Assembly (NCBI GenBank): GCA_019751875.1
Contig: JAIEMV010000002.1
Span: 434,001-498,000, forward strand
Direction: 5' to 3'
DNA: 64,000 nt
Origin: Hyphomicrobium sp.
GTDB lineage: Bacteria; Pseudomonadota; Alphaproteobacteria; Rhizobiales; Hyphomicrobiaceae
The notes beneath the pieces are model-generated. The model searched no databases. It was not told where the DNA came from and was given only the letters and a program-made list of their open reading frames with translations. Position numbers and translations under genes: made by a program. Every line of letters begins with the position of its first letter. Position 1 is the first letter of the stretch. Below, piece after piece: positions 60,057-64,000 of this stretch.

Positions 60057-62357
60057 CTAATTGTGCCTGCGCGGTCCATGTCCCTTTCGCCCAGGCAACG
60101 CATGTACTGTAGGCGTATCCGCTGTCGGCATTTCGGCATGCCCGTGCATGCTCTGAACATGCTCGAACATGGAGCGCATTTTCTTATAGCGTTGCTGCGC
60201 ATCGGAGGTCTTCAGTCCGAGGACTTCGATCATTCGACCGAGCTTGTGCTGCATATCCGCAGCACCTGCCGGATCGTGGGCGAGCATCTCAGGTATTGCG
60301 TCGATGGCGCCGCGTTGGTCGATGACGAGCATAAAGAATTGCTCCCGCAACAGCTTCTTAAACGCTCTGATGGGCAGGTCTTTTCCAGCTTCCTGGCGCA
60401 TACGACGGATCAGCGCGAAAGAGCGCTCGTCGACTGCCCCCTCGGGCATTCTGATGTAGAGGAGCGCACGCACTGCGGCTTCCAGAGCACCGCCGCTGTG
60501 GATATTGGCTTTGAGTTCCTCGATCCGGCGGTTAACGATCATCTGGTAAGTTATGTCCGTCCCGGGCTTCGGACGCACGTCCGTATCCGAGCCACTCAGG
60601 CCCAGCATCGCTTGCAGAACGGGTGAACCGTAGAATGCGTGAAACCACTCTTCCTGCATCTTGTCGCGCACGTCGCGGTAGCCGTCGAGCGTCGCGATGA
60701 CAAAATCGGAGTAGGCCTGCTGCGCCTGCCAGAAAGGATTGTTTGCCGGCACCGGCTGGCGCGCAGACTTTGCGCTTTCGATCAGCGGATCAAGTGTGCG
60801 CCAGATGGGATTATCAGCCTTGAACATTTCATACGGTAGACGCGCCTGATGCAGCCGCTGCATCATGTCCGCGCTCCCGGCATTGGCAAACATCCGCACC
60901 CAAGGCTGCCATAGCGTCTTGTAAAGTCCGAGATTGATCTCTGAGACCCGGGCAGCTGCAGCAAACTTGCGTTCGTCTTCCTGCGTATTGCCGCCATAAG
61001 CGCGAATGTCATCCAGGGTCCGGTTTTCGAAACGTACGAGGTAGCCACCCTCGACGTATTCGGCGGTCGGATCAGACGCGTCCCGAGGCGTCAGCACGGC
61101 TTCATAGAGGCCGGGCGGAAGAACATCGATGAGATCGATATTGCTGGCGAATTCGTCATGCTCCTTCTTCGCAACTGAGCCCGAGACGAAGATCCCCAAG
61201 TGGCCGATGTTCTCGTGAACCGAATAGACAATCGTCTGGCCGTGCGCACGAATGTCGTCGACGCTGCCATACAGGTCCAGAATCCAGCCGAGCGCCTGCG
61301 CCGGCGGCGTGATGTTGTCGCCCTTAGAGCAGAAAACGAGTATCGGAGTGCGAATGTTGCGCAGATCGATCCGCGTACCATCCTGGAGACTGAGATCACC
61401 TGTTGCGAGCTTGTTGCCGACGAACAACTTGTCAGCAATGAACTGCATCTCTTCTGCATTGAGCAGAACGTGCCCACCCCACCACTGTTCGAATTCAAGA
61501 TAGCGGGGCGCTTCGGTGTCGACCTTGGAGTAGAGATTGTAGCTCTTGGTCCAGTAGGTGTTCGCGGGGTTAAGATTCTCAAAGTTCGTGACGAGCCAGG
61601 CTCCGTCGAACTTCCCTGCACCGATGTCGCCCGTAAGCGCCGTGATCCACGTGCCGCCCACGAGGCCGCCCGTATAGCGCATAGGATTCTCGCCACGTAC
61701 GCCATTCCAGTACGACAGTGGTGCGCCGGCAAGTATCACGGGCCCGACAAGATCGGGGCGCATTGCGGCGACAATCATCACCGCCCAGCCAGCCTGGCAA
61801 TTGCCGATCACGGCGGGCCGGCCATCGGCCTCCGGATGCAGCGCAATCACTCGCTCGAGAAACTGTACTTCCGCGTGAGCGACGTCCTCTATTGTTTGAC
61901 CCGGAACGGGGTCAGGTAAAAAGCCAATGAAATAGCAAGGGTGTCCCGCCTTGAGCGCAACGCCAATCTCACTGTCGGCTTTGAAACCGCCGATGCCGGG
62001 GCCGTGACCTGCACGGGGATCGACAACCACGAATGGCCGCTTCTTCGGATCGATCTTAACGCCTTCAAGTGCATGGATGCGCACCAGCGCGTAGTTCACT
62101 GGCCTCTGCAGCCTGCGTCCGTCGACCACGAGGTCACATCCAAATTTCAAAACATGGGGGGCCTGCTTCGCAGCGTGTTCTTCATAGCGTTCGCTGCGCT
62201 GGCGCATCACGTCCAGAAACAGCAGCCCCCGCTGCCAGGCATCGACCCAATAATTCCAAGCGTCAAAGGCTGGTGTGACAGCGGCGGTGATTGCCTCCGG
62301 CACTGTTTCGAGCATGGCGCCCGTCGAAGCGAGGGGATTTCTGTCGGTGGGCTTCAT
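60057..62357 (-). CDS. DUF3141 protein, PHA-synthase-like alpha/beta hydrolase
   Basis: A 766-residue cytoplasmic protein. The first 65 residues are helical (FDAWNYWVDAWQRGLLFLDV), resembling PHA-synthase starts. Residues 100-400 are an alpha/beta-hydrolase domain with nucleophile elbow IGNCQAGW (Cys187), SKGDNITPP (Asp347) and HENIGHLGIF (His386). This Cys-Asp-His set is the polyhydroxyalkanoate synthase type. The last 350 residues are a helical DUF3141-specific region. It leads the eight-gene operon under the FNR box. Its reaction is unproven; acyl-CoA polymerisation or thioesterase activity would fit the operon. Confidence 0.85.
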   Translation of the reverse strand: MKPTDRNPLASTGAMLETVPEAITAAVTPAFDAWNYWVDAWQRGLLFLDVMRQRSERYEEHAAKQAPHVLKFGCDLVVDGRRLQRPVNYALVRIHALEGVKIDPKKRPFVVVDPRAGHGPGIGGFKADSEIGVALKAGHPCYFIGFLPDPVPGQTIEDVAHAEVQFLERVIALHPEADGRPAVIGNCQAGWAVMIVAAMRPDLVGPVILAGAPLSYWNGVRGENPMRYTGGLVGGTWITALTGDIGAGKFDGAWLVTNFENLNPANTYWTKSYNLYSKVDTEAPRYLEFEQWWGGHVLLNAEEMQFIADKLFVGNKLATGDLSLQDGTRIDLRNIRTPILVFCSKGDNITPPAQALGWILDLYGSVDDIRAHGQTIVYSVHENIGHLGIFVSGSVAKKEHDEFASNIDLIDVLPPGLYEAVLTPRDASDPTAEYVEGGYLVRFENRTLDDIRAYGGNTQEDERKFAAAARVSEINLGLYKTLWQPWVRMFANAGSADMMQRLHQARLPYEMFKADNPIWRTLDPLIESAKSARQPVPANNPFWQAQQAYSDFVIATLDGYRDVRDKMQEEWFHAFYGSPVLQAMLGLSGSDTDVRPKPGTDITYQMIVNRRIEELKANIHSGGALEAAVRALLYIRMPEGAVDERSFALIRRMRQEAGKDLPIRAFKKLLREQFFMLVIDQRGAIDAIPEMLAHDPAGAADMQHKLGRMIEVLGLKTSDAQQRYKKMRSMFEHVQSMHGHAEMPTADTPTVHALPGRKGHGPRRHN

Positions 62358-62451
62358 TGGCGGCGCTCCGGCTGAATTGAGCGCGATCGCATAGAGAAAA
62401 GGAGCGTTCGCGATAATGACCGTCCTGTATCAACCGACCCGAAAATCAGTA

Positions 62452-62465
62452 TTGACGTGGATCAA
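62452..62465 (-). promoter_or_regulatory. FNR/FixK box upstream of the DUF3141-pta-ackA operon
   Basis: TTGACGTGGATCAA (TTGA-N6-TCAA), a full match to the FNR/FixK core. The centre is about 100 nt upstream of the DUF3141 ATG. On the minus strand TACAGG starts 22 nt after the box, which puts the box at about -41.5 if it is the -10 element, the class II activator position. Confidence 0.78.
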
Positions 62466-62519
62466 CAAACGAAAGCAAAGAAATAAATCGTCAGGGTATT
62501 CTGTATAGAGATTTTCATT

Positions 62520-63041
62520 CTACAGTTGTAACGTCACTTTCACGACGCCATCCACGTTGGAGGTGGATATAGGTTTGCCACTGCTGCGGAAGACCTTGAG
62601 CATTGCAATGTTTTGAGGGAGGACGTCGGCGACAATTTTCGTCACGCCCGCTTCTTTCGCAATTGCAATCAGCTCCCGCAACATCAAGGTAGCGATCCCA
62701 AGACCCTGATAGTCCTCCTCAACCGTAAAGGCGACCTCGGCTTCGCAGGACCGATCTGCTTCCAAACGAACATAGCGTGCGCCTGCAATTATCGTTTCTG
62801 GGTCGTCGTCTCGCACAGCGACGAGTGCCACAACCTTATTGCCATCGACTTTCGTTGCTGCCGTGAGTTCCGCGTCGCTCAGCCCACGCTTGGCGCCAAA
62901 AAAGCGCGTGTAAATCGAGCGGGGCTCTAGCTTTGCAAAAGCTTGCCGCAGCCGCTCGCGATCGTCGGGGCGGATCGCCCGCACCAAAATGGCGTCACCA
63001 TTCTTCAGCGTGAGCGATCGGGAGTAGGAATGCAGATCCAT
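62520..63041 (-). CDS. GNAT-family N-acetyltransferase
   Basis: A 173-residue acetyltransferase. Opening LVRAIRPDDRERLRQAFAKL, then SIYTRFFG, then the acetyl-CoA motif A EVAFTVEEDYQGLGIATLML (with Q-x-x-G-I/L-A pattern) and motif B VLPQNIAMLKVFRSSG. This resembles the stand-alone Pat-like or acetyltransferase domain found with acyl-CoA synthetases, which acetylates lysines on metabolic enzymes. It ends 163 nt upstream of DUF3141 and reads in the same direction, but the FNR box between them suggests separate control. Confidence 0.85.
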   Translation of the reverse strand: MDLHSYSRSLTLKNGDAILVRAIRPDDRERLRQAFAKLEPRSIYTRFFGAKRGLSDAELTAATKVDGNKVVALVAVRDDDPETIIAGARYVRLEADRSCEAEVAFTVEEDYQGLGIATLMLRELIAIAKEAGVTKIVADVLPQNIAMLKVFRSSGKPISTSNVDGVVKVTLQL

Positions 63042-63275
63042 GTGGCGGCCTTTGATCCGATCAGTGCCAGATCAGCGAGTTCGCGTCGTCGTTAACTTGG
63101 CCGTTGCAGAAGGTGCGAAGCTTGGGACCGAATTCGAAAATCCTCGATTGGGTTCGGGAGAGCCGATCGTGTGTTCGAGTTGACGTCCACCGCAGCGGGC
63201 CCTTGATCACACTTCGAAACACATCCACGCAAGTTGCTGGCTATGCAATAAAAATCAACGCATGACGTCTGCAAA

Positions 63276-63751
63276 TGGCCCGTAGCGGACTTGGGGTGCA
63301 CACCACGCGAGGTCCTTTATCGGGAGACCAGCGGCCATTAAGCCTCAGCCGGCAACTGCGCGCCGTAGACGAGACTTCCCGAAAAACTTGGCGGCTGATC
63401 TTCAACTAGAGGACACTGGCCGTGGCGAACTCACGACGAGTGGTCAAGAGGACGGAACGATCGGCGATCGCCGCGATTGTTGTGAACTGCCCGTCGACCA
63501 GCCAGCGCACGGATGGTCGAAATCAATGTTCGTGTAGAAGATGTGGAATGTCCGCGATGCTCGATCCGTCCCGCAGGACTAACTCGTTCAAAACCACAGC
63601 TAGCAATTACAGAATACTAAGTTAGACCTGATTTGAACCTACTGCGCTAAACTCCAGCTAAATCAATAGCCGTCAGATATGAGCCGCGAAGACGCTTCGC
63701 TTAAGCAATTGTAATTATTCGAGTTGGAATTCTCGTGGTGGTTGCGGGGGC
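63276..63751 (+). repeat. direct repeat copy B (right border of 15-kb segment)
   Basis: 476 bp, the longer partner of 48154-48558, starting at TGGCCCGTAGCGG and ending at GTTGCGGGGGC. The extra 72 bp (63555-63626) completes a small open frame that is cut short in copy A. The repeat runs directly into a tRNA-fMet 3' fragment. Confidence 0.93.
63422..63625 (+). CDS. small ORF inside repeat B
   Basis: A 67-codon GTG frame behind AGAGGA. The start MANSRRVVKRTE is basic, a middle part reads NQCSCRRCGMS (C-x-C-x2-C, possible metal site), and it ends in the repeat-specific block. No family recognised. In copy A a stop and a deletion remove the last half, which argues that the frame is either under relaxed selection or not a gene at all. 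Confidence 0.3.
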   Translation: MANSRRVVKRTERSAIAAIVVNCPSTSQRTDGRNQCSCRRCGMSAMLDPSRRTNSFKTTASNYRILS

Positions 63752-63787
63752 AGGATTTGAACCTACGACCTTCAGGTTATGAGCCTG
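63739..63787 (-). tRNA. tRNA-fMet 3' fragment (attachment-site remnant)
   Basis: On the minus strand the sequence begins inside the anticodon arm (CAGG-CTCATAA-CCTG, anticodon CAT) and runs through the variable loop, T arm and acceptor strand to CCCCCGCAACCA. The CAGG/CCTG anticodon stem and acceptor fit alphaproteobacterial initiator tRNA. The 5' half (D arm and acceptor strand) is missing: the next bases do not match. So this is a partial tRNA, as left when an island integrates at the 3' end of a tRNA gene. Confidence 0.8.
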
Positions 63788-63926
63788 TTCTCTACTTTTC
63801 TTAACCCCTTGGCGCTATTGGTAGGCGGTAACAAAAGTTTCGTGCGATCTCAGGCAATTAGTTTAGCCGCGGTTAATGAACAGTCCGCCAGAGATCAGCG
63901 CGAGCCCGCTAAATCCGCGCCGTTTT

Positions 63927-63962
63927 GGTACCCCGGTGGTACCCCGGCGAACCTGGGGTACC
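63927..63962. repeat. GGTACCCC direct and inverted repeats before the integrase
   Basis: Two GGTACCCC copies 11 bp apart (63927-63934, 63938-63945) and one inverted GGGGTACC (63955-63962), ending 4 bases before the integrase ATG. They could be accessory integrase or excisionase sites, or an operator controlling the integrase. Confidence 0.55.
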
Positions 63963-63965
63963 AGA

Positions 63966-64000
63966 ATGGCGCTCAAGAGACTCAACGCCCGTTTCGTCGA
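63966..64000 (+). CDS. start of a probable site-specific integrase (cut by window end)
   Basis: Only eleven codons are present (MALKRLNARFV). The start resembles tyrosine integrases of Rhizobiales islands, and the position 180 bp from a tRNA-fMet fragment fits. No catalytic residue is inside the window, so the identification rests on context. Confidence 0.45.
   Translation, partial: MALKRLNARFV

Noticed and set aside
63739-63787. Complete tRNA-Met gene
   Set aside because: Only the 3' part from the anticodon arm to CCA matches; bases beyond 63787 do not continue into the D arm or the 5' acceptor strand.

Overview
The window reads as a chromosomal segment of a GC-rich alphaproteobacterium, most likely of the order Hyphomicrobiales (Rhizobiales). 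This rests on the gene families (BigR-type sulfur cluster, DUF3141/acetate kinase operon, CysB-linked cysTWA, Omp25/31-like barrel, SRAP, DUF2490), FixK/FNR-type boxes and a tRNA-fMet fragment with the alphaproteobacterial stem sequence. The genus cannot be read from the sequence alone.

Layout. 0.1-3.0 kb: a five-gene plus-strand operon for reduced-sulfur handling (DUF2892, split YeeE/YedE transporter pair, persulfide-dioxygenase-like metallo-hydrolase, TauE/SafE exporter). 3.0-9.8 kb: a periplasmic amidase, a small secreted protein, then a minus-strand operon of TPR/outer-membrane barrel, FecR-like protein, CHASE2 nucleotidyl cyclase and DUF3307 protein. 10.1-18.5 kb: Nudix hydrolase, Pit phosphate transporter with a possible Pho box, AraC regulator, arylsulfatase, cysteine-rich repeat protein, a hypothetical protein and an MscS channel. 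18.8-28.9 kb: an envelope and metal stress block with EptA, a second cysteine-rich protein, a two-component system, a divergent RND metal-efflux operon and a VIT-family transporter. 29.6-37.8 kb: sulfate uptake (cysTWA-cysB-like and sbp), a serine hydrolase and an SDR. 38.3-48.1 kb: a mixed accessory zone with an Omp barrel, a broken SRAP gene, a MoaD-like/Asp-box propeller pair, an IS3 remnant, an HtrA-type protease, acylphosphatase, DHFR-like protein, small membrane proteins, DUF3829 and a truncated PRC-barrel gene.

48.2-63.8 kb: a segment bounded by two direct repeats of 405 and 476 bp that are nearly identical (they differ mainly by one 72-bp block). Both run into the 3' end of a tRNA-fMet sequence. 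The right copy is followed by a 49-nt tRNA-fMet 3' fragment and the start of a probable integrase, so this looks like a tRNA-associated genomic island or a tandem of islands. Its main content is an eight-gene minus-strand operon: DUF3141, an unknown 143-aa protein, pta, ackA, fabI, a ScpB-like methylmalonyl-CoA decarboxylase and both subunits of a CoA-transferase. A good FNR/FixK box lies about 100 nt upstream. A second, slightly weaker FNR-like box precedes an operon for a small membrane protein plus an HlyD-type protein. PPK2 and a SulP transporter also lie in the segment. Together these suggest an oxygen-limitation module that makes ATP from acyl-CoA through acyl phosphate, recycles CoA and handles polyphosphate.

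Two themes recur. Sulfur appears in the BigR-type operon, arylsulfatase, sulfate ABC uptake and SulP. Secreted cysteine-rich repeat proteins with invariant spacing (C-x7-C-x12-C-x11-C) occur at three separate loci.
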